Assembly: GCA_964020085.1 (NCBI GenBank)
Contig: OZ026606.1
Coordinates: 18,348,306-18,412,305, forward strand
Origin: Micromussa lordhowensis
Taxonomy: Eukaryota > Cnidaria > Anthozoa > Scleractinia > Lobophylliidae
Length of the DNA stretch: 64,000 nt
Direction: 5' to 3'
Positions 10,750 through 20,704 of this stretch are shown one piece after another (within the stretch, counting starts at the first letter, position 1; each line of letters opens with the position of its first letter). The position numbers and the translations under genes are program-made. A model generated the notes under the pieces. That model was given only the letters and a program-made list of their open reading frames with translations. It ran no database searches and was not told the DNA's origin.

Positions 10750-11205
10750 ATTTAGAATGAATGCTATACCGAGTAATTGCATTGTGACTAAACTTGATAG
10801 ACAACAAATGCAAGGAAACGATGTTATGAGATTGTTATATTTCGATATAAATCTATATCATCTTCGGACTAGGCGGGATACAGGTAGCAGAGATTTAAAT
10901 ACTGCGAGATTGTACAACATCATTACCACGTGAAAATGAAAAACAAAGAAACGAAACTGTCAAGAGAATAGGCGGAGTTCCCTTCTGGCTTTTAAGCCAT
11001 TGTTCAGAAATGGTGTTGAACGCTTGATATGATAAGCTTCTTTACATAGTAATAGATTCCAATTATCATCGCGGTCTATTATGTTTGTGTTATCACGAAG
11101 ATGATATAGATTTATATCGAAATATAACAATCTCATAACATCGTTTCCTTGCATTTGTTTTCTATCAAGTTTAGTCACAATGCAATTACTCGGTATAGCA
11201 TTCAT
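10750..11205. pseudogene. Inverted pair of Penelope-like C-terminal scraps
   Basis: A 110-bp stretch encoding MNAIPSNCIVTKLDR and QMQGNDVMRLLYFDIN occurs on the + strand at 10755-10870 and inverted at 11092-11206. The minus copy continues to 10960 with DDNWNLLLCKEAYHIK and FLNNGLKARRELRLF, which resembles the tail of Penelope-type GIY-YIG nucleases. Only short fragments remain, so the assignment is tentative. Confidence 0.45.
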
Positions 11206-11219
11206 TCTTTATCTTCTAA

Positions 11220-12366
11220 TGCAGGAGTCAATGTAAACCCCCACCCCCCCCACCCCGGGACAAGGTGGGGATTAGTCGGGAAAAGAAGGGGATTTGACAG
11301 AAATTGCATCCCCGAGGGGGTGGGGGATTGGGAAATATTTGTATTTAACCTTCCCCAGGGTAGGGGGTTTGGGTGGGGATTTGTCGTGAGCCAGCTGTTG
11401 TGAAGTCAGCGGTTGTTCTTCTCAAAGATCAACTCGTGTGCTTATGAAAGATCCTCGAGAGGTGAGTGCTTTTGTTATTTAAATCTCGTATGTTGCCATT
11501 GAAATATAAGCCATCTACTCTCTAAAAGTGGAGCAATACACAAAATGAATATTCATCTACAATTAAAGATGTATACTTTCATTTTTCGTCGCTGTCTGCT
11601 CTTTATTTTTCGGCCTTTTTACGAGCTGGTCGAAATGAATTTAATGCATGAAAAAATATTTTACACTCTAGAGATCATGGAGTGGAAGACATTTTTCCAG
11701 AGTTGTGGATTCTCGGATTTGTATGCAGAGCAGTACGCAAAACTATTTGAGGAGAACAGGTATTGAAGTCTACCTTGTACTTCGAGTTTGTTTTATATTT
11801 TGCGCGAAACAATTGAAGACATATATGACATATAAACTTAGTTCGGTTTTCTTCTCGATCTCATTTTATACTAAATGTGTGTATCTTAAAATATGCCCAT
11901 GTCCAAAAGTCTTTTCATTTTAATGGAAACGAAAGTTGTATTCTGATTAAGACAAGGTCATAGTCACAATTTTTCAGGTTCATAATCCAAGATCTCAAGC
12001 CCCACATGCAAGTAATTTTAGTGAAGCCTTTACTTCGTTAAGGGAATGTTAGTTACATTGCTAATGCTATTGGCATTGATATGATTGCTATTCATCAGAT
12101 AGCTCATTGTACAGCGTTACAGTGTCTTGTCTCAAAAAACAGGCGTCGCCCTCAAGTCTTCTCCTGAGAAACGCCTGAAGGTTGATTTGCATTTTGTTTG
12201 TTTATAGGAGATCTCAAGCCCCACATGGTGGGAGCATTTGAGGACTTTGATAGGCGGACAGCTTCCCCAGGGTCTGGGGAATTTGTTAATATTTGAAATT
12301 AGGTTTGCAACAAATCCCCACCTTGTCCCGGGGTGGGGGGGGTGGGGGATTACATTGACTCCTGCA
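11220..12366. mobile_element. Harbinger-like element with G-rich TIRs and TAA target duplication
   Basis: TIRs of about 54 bp start TGCAGGAGTCAATGTAA and continue with long C/G runs ending near CAAGGTGGGGATT. The right copy is its mirror (12313-12366). TAA flanks both ends (11217-11219, 12367-12369), as expected for TWA targets of PIF/Harbinger elements. Size 1,147 bp, with no transposase. Two exon-like segments with splice signals lie inside (11677-11759 and 11978 onward). Confidence 0.65.
11677..12040 (+). CDS. Exon-like pair encoding a possible SAM-domain fragment
   Basis: An ATG at 11677 opens MEWKTFFQSCGFSDLY then AEQYAKLFEENR and stops at AG|GT (donor at 11760) in phase 2. TTTTTCAG at 11970-11977 is a good acceptor, and the following codons (phase-compatible) read FIIQDLKPHMQ and end at a TAA near 12040. 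The WxxFF...YAxxFxENR pattern is like the first helices of SAM-like domains. GATCTCAAGCCCCACATG recurs at 12210-12227, an apparent duplicate of the second exon. This is either a captured host exon or a piece of the autonomous element's accessory gene. No function is claimed, and splicing is predicted from sequence only. Confidence 0.35.
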
Positions 12367-12594
12367 TAAAGCTATCAGCAGGTAATGGATTTTGTTTTCA
12401 TTTCTGCGTGTGATTTGACGAAAAAGTTTGCAGAAGGCTTCTGACTGTAATACCGTATTTAATATTAAAGCTCATTAGTCTTGGATAAATTCTATGCTCA
12501 GAATATTGAGCAAAATAAGAATTGAAATTTTTGAGCAGAGTAAGCCAAAACATCAGCAATTTATAATAATACTAAAATCAGACAGTCACGTAAC

Positions 12595-13246
12595 ACCTGT
12601 GTATCAAAATAAATGGACGTAGTGAGTGGTTGTGTCCTGGTGTACCGGTACACAGAGGGAATAACTATTGTACTCCTTTGTTTACGACCCTTTGTTGAGC
12701 TGTTGCATATTGTTGGGTCTTTTGTATCGGTTCTTGTGTACCGGTACACGAGGACAGAACTGGGAACGTATCTACAATTAACCGAAGCTTAAGAAATGAA
12801 AGAAAGGTAAAATCGACTCGCCAATAAACAAGACACTATTTTACGATACCTTTGATCGGTCGAAACGAAAATTTTCCCGCTGAATCGTGGAGTATCTTTC
12901 TTGCTAACAACCAAAATGATTTCCCGAATTTCTATGGCTCACTGAAGTAAATTAAATTGAAAGTTTTCCTCGCAAGTACGATCGAGAAAAGTATCATGCA
13001 ACGATGGCCGTGTAAGAACACACCAAAGTACCTCAGAAGCTGCCGTTCGCCGATTGGGCAGGATAATACAAAGGAATTTTCTGCCCAATCAGGAGCCAGC
13101 ATTCGCCAAGCCGTTTGGAAATGGTCTGGTGAGAGTCGGTTCCCAGGGGCTCTTTCACACCTCCTTGTAAACTTTCGTGAAACCTTTCGTCGCGCCGATT
13201 TATTTTCCTCGCGCCCCCATTAACTGCCCCTGGGTCTCCGAGGATG
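12595..13246. repeat. Right TIR of the Mutator-like element
   Basis: Mirror of 8659-9175, interrupted by the small MITE at 12636-12757. Confidence 0.8.
12636..12757. mobile_element. Tiny MITE with GTGTACCGGTACAC ends
   Basis: TCCTGGTGTACCGGTACACA and its mirror at about 12733-12757 bound a ~120-bp insertion that is absent from the left TIR copy. This shows it arrived after the Mutator-like TIRs formed. Confidence 0.7.
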
Positions 13247-13318
13247 GACAGCCTTGGTGAATGGCCATATCACCTCCACGGATAAAATGAGACTTTTTTT
13301 AAAAGAAAAATGTTGCAA

Positions 13319-13373
13319 TTCCCACGCCGGGAATCGAACCCGGGCCGCGGCGGTGAGAGCGCCGAATCCTAAC
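13319..13373 (-). pseudogene. tRNA-Glu(CTC), 3' part, split by BEL/Pao insertion
   Basis: The 3' portion of a tRNA-Glu gene (T arm, variable loop, anticodon arm with CTC, part of the D arm) matches the array copies to the base. It is cut at CTAAC (13369-13373). The 5' remainder continues at 20673-20694 after the retrotransposon. It is therefore a destroyed tRNA gene. The CTAAC duplication proves the cut-and-join. Confidence 0.9.
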
Positions 13374-13733
13374 TGTTAATGCTGTCGCATTAGATTTCGT
13401 TCAGCGGTATTTTGCGCTATAGTTACCAGTTTTCCGCTCGGACAAGTGTCACATGTTTTTGTTTTTTCGAAGCTTGTATGTGTTTCACTGTTCGAGACAA
13501 GGTTGTACCTCGGCCACGGCCTTGACGGATCTATGCGAACTTTAACGGTGTTGAACTTGTTATATTTCAAGGATCTTATCGTCAACAGTCTTTACTCGTC
13601 CTATACACGGAAAGGTTTAACGGAAACGGAGGGCGTTGTAAACAGAGAAACTTACGAAGCGATTAAAGGTACAAACAGTTTTGTTTAGCCGAGCGTTTGA
13701 TCTTCAGAACAGTATTTGCTATCGACGGTTACA
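13374..13733 (+). repeat. 5' LTR of the BEL/Pao element
   Basis: Starts TGTTAATGCTGTCGC and ends CGACGGTTACA. Same sequence as 20313-20672. Presumably carries the promoter; no clear TATA box was identified. Confidence 0.95.
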
Positions 13734-13763
13734 GTACAACCTTATGAATGGTAAACATTGGTT

Positions 13764-16700
13764 ATGGATGGCGAATTACAACGAAAGAGTGCTGCATTTG
13801 TGGATGATCTACGGAGGGATAATGTTCTGGGCGAATTTGGAATGGAAAAGGAACTCGCAGATTTCGAGTTGCTCGAAACGTCACCGGAACGTTCGCCACG
13901 TGCGATTTCACCGCTGCACACCATTGAAGATACCGAAGTCGAAGAAAAGGAAGCAATCGGAGCTGACACCCGGAAAAGGATTCCCACTGGAAAGGGTAGG
14001 GAATTTGAAGTTCAAAGATTTAAAGATAACCGAAGGAATGCTTTGTCTAATGTAACTAAACAAATGAACAAAATTCGACCACTGTTATTCAGTTGGAAGA
14101 ATGTTGAACTAGTGAAAGTAAAATCGCAGAAGTTAGATGAGCTATTCATAAAGCTGCAGGAAGCACACGAGCGTTACGTAAATGCTTTGACAGATGAATA
14201 TGAGATTGAAGAGGCTCATGAATGGTTTGGTATTCATGATAAAGATGTGTTTACCTTAAAGCAAAGTGTTATTGAATTCTTAAATCAAGCAAACAGGCAA
14301 TACAATGATGAAGAAGTTGGTTCAGTACGATCACGATTGTCTAATCGTTCCAAGCATTCTGCCACTTCCTCATGTTCTTCAAAGACAAAGTTAATTGAAG
14401 CTAAGGCTAAGGCCGCCGCCTTAGAAGTTAAAGCAGTATTCCTGAAAGAGAGGCAAGCACTTAGGATGGCTACTGAAGAGCTTGAGCTTAGACAGGAAAT
14501 TGCACAGGCTAAAGTAGAAGAAAGATTGTATGAGCAGTTTGAATTGGAGCAAAACATTGATGGCATGAACGATTATCTTGAAAAAATGAAGGGACAAAGC
14601 ACCTCCACGCCCATCTCTTCTCAAGCCATTTCTAGTAGTCAAGCTACATTGCCAGTTGCATCTGTAAGTGATGTTATCTCTAAGGATCAGCAAGGGCCAG
14701 CTGTTGTGAATTCTGTTAGTACGGTTCCCAAGGTTACACCCTCGATTACACCTATCTCAAGTAGTCCTGCATTTACAACCTTTGGTATGAATCCAAGTGC
14801 TCAACCCTTCATTCCTGGAAATTTGTTCGCAAAGACAGAAGAACCTGCCGTACCTGTTGTCTCTAAGCATTTATACAACCCATCAGTAAGTCCAAACCTC
14901 TCTAGAAGAAATTTAAGTTCTGGTGTCAATGAAAGTACATATCAAGAGTTCCTAAATGTCCAAAAGAAACAAACGGAACTGTCAGAAATGATAGTTGCAC
15001 AGCAAGCTAGAAGTGAATTACCATCTCACAAGCCTCCCACTTTCTCCGGAGATGTCATGGCGTACCCGGCATTCATAACGGCCTTCGAGACTCTCATAGA
15101 ATCGAAGGTTGAGAACTCTATGGAGCGATTGTATTATCTGGATCAGTATACGAATGGCAAAGCAAAGGAACTGATCAAGGGCTGTTTGCAAAGGAAAGAT
15201 GGAAATTCCTACCAAGAAGCTAGACGACTACTGAAGAAGCATTTTGGAGATCCTTACAAAATTGCAAGTGCATACCTCTCCAAAATATCGAATTGGCCTT
15301 CGGTAAAACCAAATGATGGTACAGGATTACAAGAGTTCTCTATTGTTCTTGAACAGGCGAGAAATGCAATGTCAAGCATGGCTTACATGAATGACTTGAA
15401 CACTGCTAATGTTCTTCGTCAATTATGGGAGAAGTTACCGAGACACCTTCGCAGTAAGTGGACTGAAAGAGTGAGTAAAATCAGAAATGCCTCAGAGCGG
15501 ATGGCCAGTTTCAATGATTTCTGCCAGTTCGTGTCTGAACAAGCTGATTTAGCTACGGATCCAATCTATTCCGAAGAAACAGTGGTGAGATCAAAGGATG
15601 GAGATGCAAAATTCTGCAGATTAAGAGATCGAAGATTCAAGAGAGAGAAAGGTTCAAGCTTTGGGACAAATATGTCAAAACCAGATGGAAGCACGAGAAA
15701 TCCTCGTTTCCGCAGCTGTACCTTGTGTTCCAAACCACACGATCTAGATGAGTGCTCTGAGTTTCTGAAGAAGCCATTAACGGAAAGGAGGAACTTTGTT
15801 AAAGAGAAAGGTTTATGTTTTGGATGTTATAGCTCTGAGCACATCGCAAAGCTCTGTAAGAGTAGAAAATCTTGTCTGACATGCCATAAGAAGCATCCAA
15901 CATCCCTTCATGATCACAGCTGGAAACAAGATGGATCGAAAACCGAAGTTGAGATTGGCGAACGTAAAGGGACGGAGGTTAATGAGAGGAAAGATGATGG
16001 TCAAGTCATTAATGCTTACAACACTGTTTGTAATGTAACAGAAGCTGGTGATGTTCCAGTCAGCATGGGCATAGTTCCTATTTGGCTGTATCATAAGGAC
16101 AATCCTGTACACAAGATCATAGTCTATGCTCTCCTCGATAATGCGAGTGGTGGAACCTTTGTAAAAGAACAGTCGTTGAAAAGACTTGGCATTGAAGGTA
16201 CTGAAACGAAGTTATTGTTAACCACCATGCATGGCACACAAGAAATTGAAACGAAGGCAGTCGAAGGATTGGTCGCAGCCCACTTCACTGAAAATGATGT
16301 ACACCTAGACATGCCCAGAGCCTATGTTAGGCAACATATTCCAGCCGACCGAGATGAAATTCCCAGACCGGAAGCCGCTAGTAGATGGCCACATTTGCAG
16401 AGAGTCGTCAAGGACATACCACCGTACATGGAAGATGTAGAGATTGGAGCTCTGATTGGACTTAACTGCCCTAGAGCAGTACGGCCAAGAGAGGTTATTC
16501 ATGGTAAACAGAACGACCCGTATGCTGTTCGTTCACTATTAGGATGGCACATTAATGGTCCAATTAAACGTGAAGGTAATGGTGCAGTGCAGTGTCACAG
16601 AATTCGGATTCACGAACCCAGTGCCGTTGATGAAGCTAGTGGGTACATCGTAGTTGAGAGAAGCGTCAAGGAACAGTTAACGCCTCAAGTTGTTGGGCGA

Positions 16701-19700
16701 ATGTTCGAACTGGACTTTTCTGAAAGGGAAAATGGAATGGCTATGTCTCAAGAAGATCGTGAATTTCTAAGGAAGGCTAAGGAAGGAATTCATCACCGCG
16801 AAGACTCGCATTACGAATTGCCACTCCCATTCAGAGAACAAGATGTTCAGCTTCCAAATAATCGCCCTCAAGCAGCCCAGAGACTCATTGGTTTAAAGAA
16901 GAGACTTGAATCAAATGACAAGTACCGTGCTGATTACGTGGATTTCATGACTGGCATAATAGACAAGGGTTATGCTCGCAAGATAGACTCTGAGGACTTA
17001 GCAACTCAGAAAGGAAAAGTATGGTACTTACCTCATCACGGAGTATATCACTCGAAGAAGCCAAGTAGCATTCGTGTGGTCTTCGACTGTTCAGCTCGTT
17101 ACCTCGGTGAATCATTGAATGATCATCTTCTTCAAGGTCCTGATTTGACTAGCAAACTAACTGGTGTATTGACAAGATTCAGAGAAGAAAGAGTGGCTTT
17201 CATGGCAGATATCGAGAAGATGTTCTACCAAGTAAAGGTAAAGAAAGCAGATCAGGATTTCCTTCGCTTTCTATGGTGGCATAATGGGATCTTAACAAAG
17301 GAGCCAGAAGAGTATTGTATGACAGTTCACCTTTTTGGAGGTGGATCTTCACCTGGCTGTTCTAACTTTGCCCTCAAGTGTACTGCAGAGGATGGTGAAA
17401 ACGAGTTTGGTGTGAAAGCATCAGAAACGGTCAAGAAGAACTTCTATGTTGACGATTTATTGAAATCATTGCCTACAGAAGAAGAAGCAATAGAGGTTAT
17501 CCATGATGTGAAGAACATGTGCGCAAAGGGAGGATTCAACCTCACTAAGTTTGTCAGCAATAGTCGAAGAGTGATTATGTCAGTATTGCCTGAAGACAGA
17601 GCCAAGGAAATTAAGGGTCTGGACTTAGGTCAAGACAAGCTTCCCATAGAAAGAGTGTTAGGCGTACACTGGTGCATTGAATCGGATGCCTTCAAGTTTC
17701 GAATAGAGTTGAAGGATCAGCCTTGCACTCGAAGAGGAATGTTGTCAACTATCAGTTCAGTCTATGACCCTTTGGGTATCATAGCACCTGTCATCCTTAT
17801 TGGAAAGCGGATATTGCAAGAAATTTGTCACGGCAGCAGTTGGGACGAGCCCGTCGAAGGTGATGTCCTTTCCCGTTGGGAGAATTGGAGAAGTCAACTG
17901 CCCCTCTTAGAAACACTCAGCATTCCAAGATGTTTCAAGCCCTCAAACTTTGGCAAGATTGTTTCAGCACAGTTGCACAATATGTCAGATGCTTCAGGAA
18001 CTGGATATGGGCAATGCTCATATCTACGTTTAGTCGATGACAACAATCATGTACATTGCTCTTTTGTCATAGGCAAGGCACGTGTTGCACCAAGGAAAAC
18101 AGTCAGCATTCCAAGGCTAGAACTCGCAGCTGCTGCTGTTTCAGTGAGAGTAGCTGACGTACTGAAGAACGAATTGGACTACGAGAGAATTGAAGAGTTT
18201 TATTGGACGGACAGTAAGGTAGTTCTCGGGTTCATCAACAACGAGTCCCGAAGATTTCATGTTTATGTAGCAAACAGAGTGCAGCTGATAAGAGATTACA
18301 CTTCTCCGTCGCAGTGGCGCTATGTAGAGTCTGCATCCAATCCAGCAGATGAAGGTTCACGAGGTCTGAATGCAAGACACTTTCTGCAGAAATCCCGATG
18401 GATCAAAGGCCCAGATTTCTTATGGGAAAGTGAAAACCACTGGCCAGAGCAAGATTCATATGAAAGGGAGCTCGACCCTACCAGCCCAGAAGTGAAGAAG
18501 ATCACTGTAAATACTACTGTTGCAGAAGAGAAGAAGGATATGCTTAGCAGGTTAGAAAGATTCTCCAGTTGGCAAAGGCTGAAAACAGGAATTGCGTTAT
18601 GTATGAAGTACAAGCAGCGGCTGAAGATGAGCGTAAATGAAGCAATGAGCAGATCTTCAGTGAAAGAAACTTCTCAGAGTGCACCTAACAGTGGACGGAG
18701 TAGTGATAGTAAAGGTTGTCCCGTTGCCGCGCCTGTTATGGTGAATGACTTGGAGCAAGCTGAAATTGAAGTCATCAAACTAGTGCAAGCTGACGCCTTT
18801 GAAAGAGAAATTAAAGCATTAAAGGAGCTCCAGGCTGACATAAAGCGTGAAAGTCGACAATGTGAGAAGGAGAAGAAGGTCGCTATGAAGAAAACCAGCA
18901 GTCTGCATACACTGGATCCATTCTTGGATTGCAACCGAGTTCTGAGGGTTGGAGGACGGATCAAGAAAGCTAACTTATCAGACAGTCTTAAAAACCCTGT
19001 CATTTTGCCAAAGGCTGGCCACGTTTCCAAGCTGATTATCCGTCATGTTCACGAGAAGACGCAACACAGTGGGCGAGGTGTTACTTTAAACGAGTTACGC
19101 ACTAACGGTTACTGGATCATAAATGGGAACGCAGCTGTCCAGCATTTCATCTCAAAATGTGTTACATGCCGCTATCTTCGTGGAGGTGCAGGAGAGCAAA
19201 AAATGGCGGATCTTCCAAAGTCACGCGTTCAGCCTGCGCCACCGTTTACTTATAGTGCTGTTGACTATTTTGGACCGTGGTATGTGAAGGAAGGGCGGAA
19301 AGAAGTAAAAAGGTATGGGGCCTTGTTTACATGTATGGCCAGTCGTTCCATCCACATAGAAGTAGCGCACTCCTTGGACACAGATTCATTCCTTCAAGCG
19401 TTACGGAGGTTCATCAGTCGAAGAGGGCCCATAAGAGAATTACGCAGTGACCAAGGAACTAACTTTGTAGGAGCTCAAAACGAGTTGAAGAAGGCGCTCA
19501 AAGAAATGGATGATGATCAGATTAAAGCAGAGCTACTGAAGCATGACATCGACTGGGTTAGGAATCCTGCCACAGCAAGTAATTTTGGAGGAGTATGGGA
19601 ACGACAAATTAGATCTGCAAGAAACGTTATGGCAGCCCTAATGAGAGAGCACGGTCACAGTTTGGATGATGAAGCGCTGAGAACCCTAATGTGCGAAGCA

Positions 19701-20198
19701 GAAGCGGTTGTGAACAATCGACCCCTGACGGTGGACACCTTGAGTGATCCTCTTTCTCCGCTACCGCTTACCCCGAGTACCCTTCTCACTGGCAAAACAA
19801 AGCTCGTATTGCCACCGCCAGGAAAGTTTCAAAGGGAAGATGTCTATTGTAAGCAGCGCTGGAGACGTGTTCAACACATTGCTAATGAATTTTGGTCAAG
19901 ATGGAGCAAAGAATACTTGCAGAACCTACAGATGAGAAACAAGTGGACACGTCAACGTAGAAACTTCACTGAAGGTGATGTGGTATTGCTGAAGGACAGC
20001 AACACTTGCAGAAATCAGTGGTCTTTGGCCAAAGTACTCACTACTTGTCCGGATGACCAAGGTCAGGTCAGATCAGTGACTGTCCGAACTTCGAAGGGAT
20101 CTCTACTGGATCGGCCTATCAACAAACTCGTCCTTTTGTTAGAGTCAACCACAGAGAGACCGGGAATCCCCGACGAGGAGCCACGAGGAGCCACGTAG
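13764..20198 (+). CDS. BEL/Pao Gag-Pol polyprotein
   Basis: First in-frame ATG at 13764 gives about 2,144 residues in a single frame with no stop. Approximate order: coiled, charged N-terminus (to ~300); Gag core with PTFSGDVMAYPAF (DUF1759-like, ~424-615); Cys/His knuckles (CTLCSKPHDLDEC, CFGC...C, ~650-705); aspartic protease with LLDNASGGTFV (~790); reverse transcriptase with FMADIEKMFYQ (~1147) and YVDD (~1228); RNase H with SDAS (~1405) and TDSK (~1481); H2C2 zinc finger (~1758-1800); integrase core with VDYFGP, RSDQGTNF and GVWE giving the D, D and E (~1832, ~1895, ~1945); and a DUF5641-like tail. All catalytic motifs look intact, so it is probably autonomous. Gag and Pol share one frame, as usual in this family. 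Confidence 0.93.
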   Translation: MDGELQRKSAAFVDDLRRDNVLGEFGMEKELADFELLETSPERSPRAISPLHTIEDTEVEEKEAIGADTRKRIPTGKGREFEVQRFKDNRRNALSNVTKQMNKIRPLLFSWKNVELVKVKSQKLDELFIKLQEAHERYVNALTDEYEIEEAHEWFGIHDKDVFTLKQSVIEFLNQANRQYNDEEVGSVRSRLSNRSKHSATSSCSSKTKLIEAKAKAAALEVKAVFLKERQALRMATEELELRQEIAQAKVEERLYEQFELEQNIDGMNDYLEKMKGQSTSTPISSQAISSSQATLPVASVSDVISKDQQGPAVVNSVSTVPKVTPSITPISSSPAFTTFGMNPSAQPFIPGNLFAKTEEPAVPVVSKHLYNPSVSPNLSRRNLSSGVNESTYQEFLNVQKKQTELSEMIVAQQARSELPSHKPPTFSGDVMAYPAFITAFETLIESKVENSMERLYYLDQYTNGKAKELIKGCLQRKDGNSYQEARRLLKKHFGDPYKIASAYLSKISNWPSVKPNDGTGLQEFSIVLEQARNAMSSMAYMNDLNTANVLRQLWEKLPRHLRSKWTERVSKIRNASERMASFNDFCQFVSEQADLATDPIYSEETVVRSKDGDAKFCRLRDRRFKREKGSSFGTNMSKPDGSTRNPRFRSCTLCSKPHDLDECSEFLKKPLTERRNFVKEKGLCFGCYSSEHIAKLCKSRKSCLTCHKKHPTSLHDHSWKQDGSKTEVEIGERKGTEVNERKDDGQVINAYNTVCNVTEAGDVPVSMGIVPIWLYHKDNPVHKIIVYALLDNASGGTFVKEQSLKRLGIEGTETKLLLTTMHGTQEIETKAVEGLVAAHFTENDVHLDMPRAYVRQHIPADRDEIPRPEAASRWPHLQRVVKDIPPYMEDVEIGALIGLNCPRAVRPREVIHGKQNDPYAVRSLLGWHINGPIKREGNGAVQCHRIRIHEPSAVDEASGYIVVERSVKEQLTPQVVGRMFELDFSERENGMAMSQEDREFLRKAKEGIHHREDSHYELPLPFREQDVQLPNNRPQAAQRLIGLKKRLESNDKYRADYVDFMTGIIDKGYARKIDSEDLATQKGKVWYLPHHGVYHSKKPSSIRVVFDCSARYLGESLNDHLLQGPDLTSKLTGVLTRFREERVAFMADIEKMFYQVKVKKADQDFLRFLWWHNGILTKEPEEYCMTVHLFGGGSSPGCSNFALKCTAEDGENEFGVKASETVKKNFYVDDLLKSLPTEEEAIEVIHDVKNMCAKGGFNLTKFVSNSRRVIMSVLPEDRAKEIKGLDLGQDKLPIERVLGVHWCIESDAFKFRIELKDQPCTRRGMLSTISSVYDPLGIIAPVILIGKRILQEICHGSSWDEPVEGDVLSRWENWRSQLPLLETLSIPRCFKPSNFGKIVSAQLHNMSDASGTGYGQCSYLRLVDDNNHVHCSFVIGKARVAPRKTVSIPRLELAAAAVSVRVADVLKNELDYERIEEFYWTDSKVVLGFINNESRRFHVYVANRVQLIRDYTSPSQWRYVESASNPADEGSRGLNARHFLQKSRWIKGPDFLWESENHWPEQDSYERELDPTSPEVKKITVNTTVAEEKKDMLSRLERFSSWQRLKTGIALCMKYKQRLKMSVNEAMSRSSVKETSQSAPNSGRSSDSKGCPVAAPVMVNDLEQAEIEVIKLVQADAFEREIKALKELQADIKRESRQCEKEKKVAMKKTSSLHTLDPFLDCNRVLRVGGRIKKANLSDSLKNPVILPKAGHVSKLIIRHVHEKTQHSGRGVTLNELRTNGYWIINGNAAVQHFISKCVTCRYLRGGAGEQKMADLPKSRVQPAPPFTYSAVDYFGPWYVKEGRKEVKRYGALFTCMASRSIHIEVAHSLDTDSFLQALRRFISRRGPIRELRSDQGTNFVGAQNELKKALKEMDDDQIKAELLKHDIDWVRNPATASNFGGVWERQIRSARNVMAALMREHGHSLDDEALRTLMCEAEAVVNNRPLTVDTLSDPLSPLPLTPSTLLTGKTKLVLPPPGKFQREDVYCKQRWRRVQHIANEFWSRWSKEYLQNLQMRNKWTRQRRNFTEGDVVLLKDSNTCRNQWSLAKVLTTCPDDQGQVRSVTVRTSKGSLLDRPINKLVLLLESTTERPGIPDEEPRGAT

Positions 20199-20312
20199 TG
20201 AGAACTCAATGTGATTGAAAGAATTAGCATTAAATAGACACTGAACGATGTTAAGATAAGGATAGGACAAGTGATTGTTTGTTTAAAATGACAAGCATTT
20301 TAAGAGGAGCCA

Positions 20313-20672
20313 TGTTAATGCTGTCGCATTAGATTTCGTTCAGCGGTATTTTGCGCTATAGTTACCAGTTTTCCGCTCGGACAAGTGTCACATGTTTTTG
20401 TTTTTTCGAAGCTTGTATGTGTTTCACTGTTCGAGACAAGGTTGTACCTCGGCCACGGCCTTGACGGATCTATGCGAACTTTAACGGTGTTGAACTTGTT
20501 ATATTTCAAGGATCTTATCGTCAACAGTCTTTACTCGTCCTATACACGGAAAGGTTTAACGGAAACGGAGGGCGTTGTAAACAGAGAAACTTACGAAGCG
20601 ATTAAAGGTACAAACAGTTTTGTTTAGCCGAGCGTTTGATCTTCAGAACAGTATTTGCTATCGACGGTTACA
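20313..20672 (+). repeat. 3' LTR of the BEL/Pao element
   Basis: 360 bp, apparently identical to the 5' LTR. Preceded by the purine-rich stretch ending at 20312. Confidence 0.95.
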
Positions 20673-20694
20673 CTAACCACTAGACCACGTGGGA
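20673..20694 (-). pseudogene. tRNA-Glu(CTC), 5' part, split by BEL/Pao insertion
   Basis: On the minus strand TCCCACGTGGTCTAGTGG, the acceptor stem and D arm of the tRNA interrupted at 13373. It includes the second copy of the CTAAC duplication. Confidence 0.9.
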
Positions 20695-20704
20695 CTTCAC
20701 TACT

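Larger units (their letters stand above)
8659..13246. mobile_element. Mutator-like non-autonomous element with ~500-bp TIRs
   Basis: The ends are perfect inverted matches (CATCCTCGGAGACCC... / ...GGGTCTCCGAGGATG). The inverted similarity runs from 8659 to about 9175 and from about 12595 to 13246, the right arm being interrupted by a small insertion at 12636-12757. A 10-bp direct duplication GACAGCCTTG flanks it, and the undisrupted site exists once in the array near 23196. Long TIRs with 9-10-bp duplications are typical of the Mutator/MULE superfamily; that assignment is inference. No transposase is visible. The interior holds a MITE (9508-9713), Penelope scraps and a second element (11220-12366). 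The matching open frames in the two TIRs (8735-8947 and 12957-13223) are mirror images, not genes. Confidence 0.8.
13374..20672 (+). mobile_element. Complete BEL/Pao LTR retrotransposon
   Basis: Two 360-bp LTRs (13374-13733, 20313-20672), each TG...CA, enclose one long uninterrupted polyprotein gene. CTAAC is duplicated on both sides (13369-13373, 20673-20677); 5 bp is typical for BEL/Pao. A purine-rich tract (AAGAGGAGCCA) abuts the 3' LTR. The LTRs appear identical by eye, so the insertion is very recent. No envelope-like gene follows the polyprotein. The element sits inside a tRNA-Glu gene in antisense orientation to it. Confidence 0.95.

Noticed and set aside
8735..13223. A protein-like frame present twice, 8735-8947 (-) and 12957-13223 (+)
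   Set aside because: Both lie in the mirrored TIRs of the Mutator-like element; identity reflects the inverted repeat, not coding constraint.
13376..20627. Matching 69- and 80-codon frames at both ends of the BEL/Pao element
   Set aside because: They are inside the LTRs and identical because the LTRs are identical.
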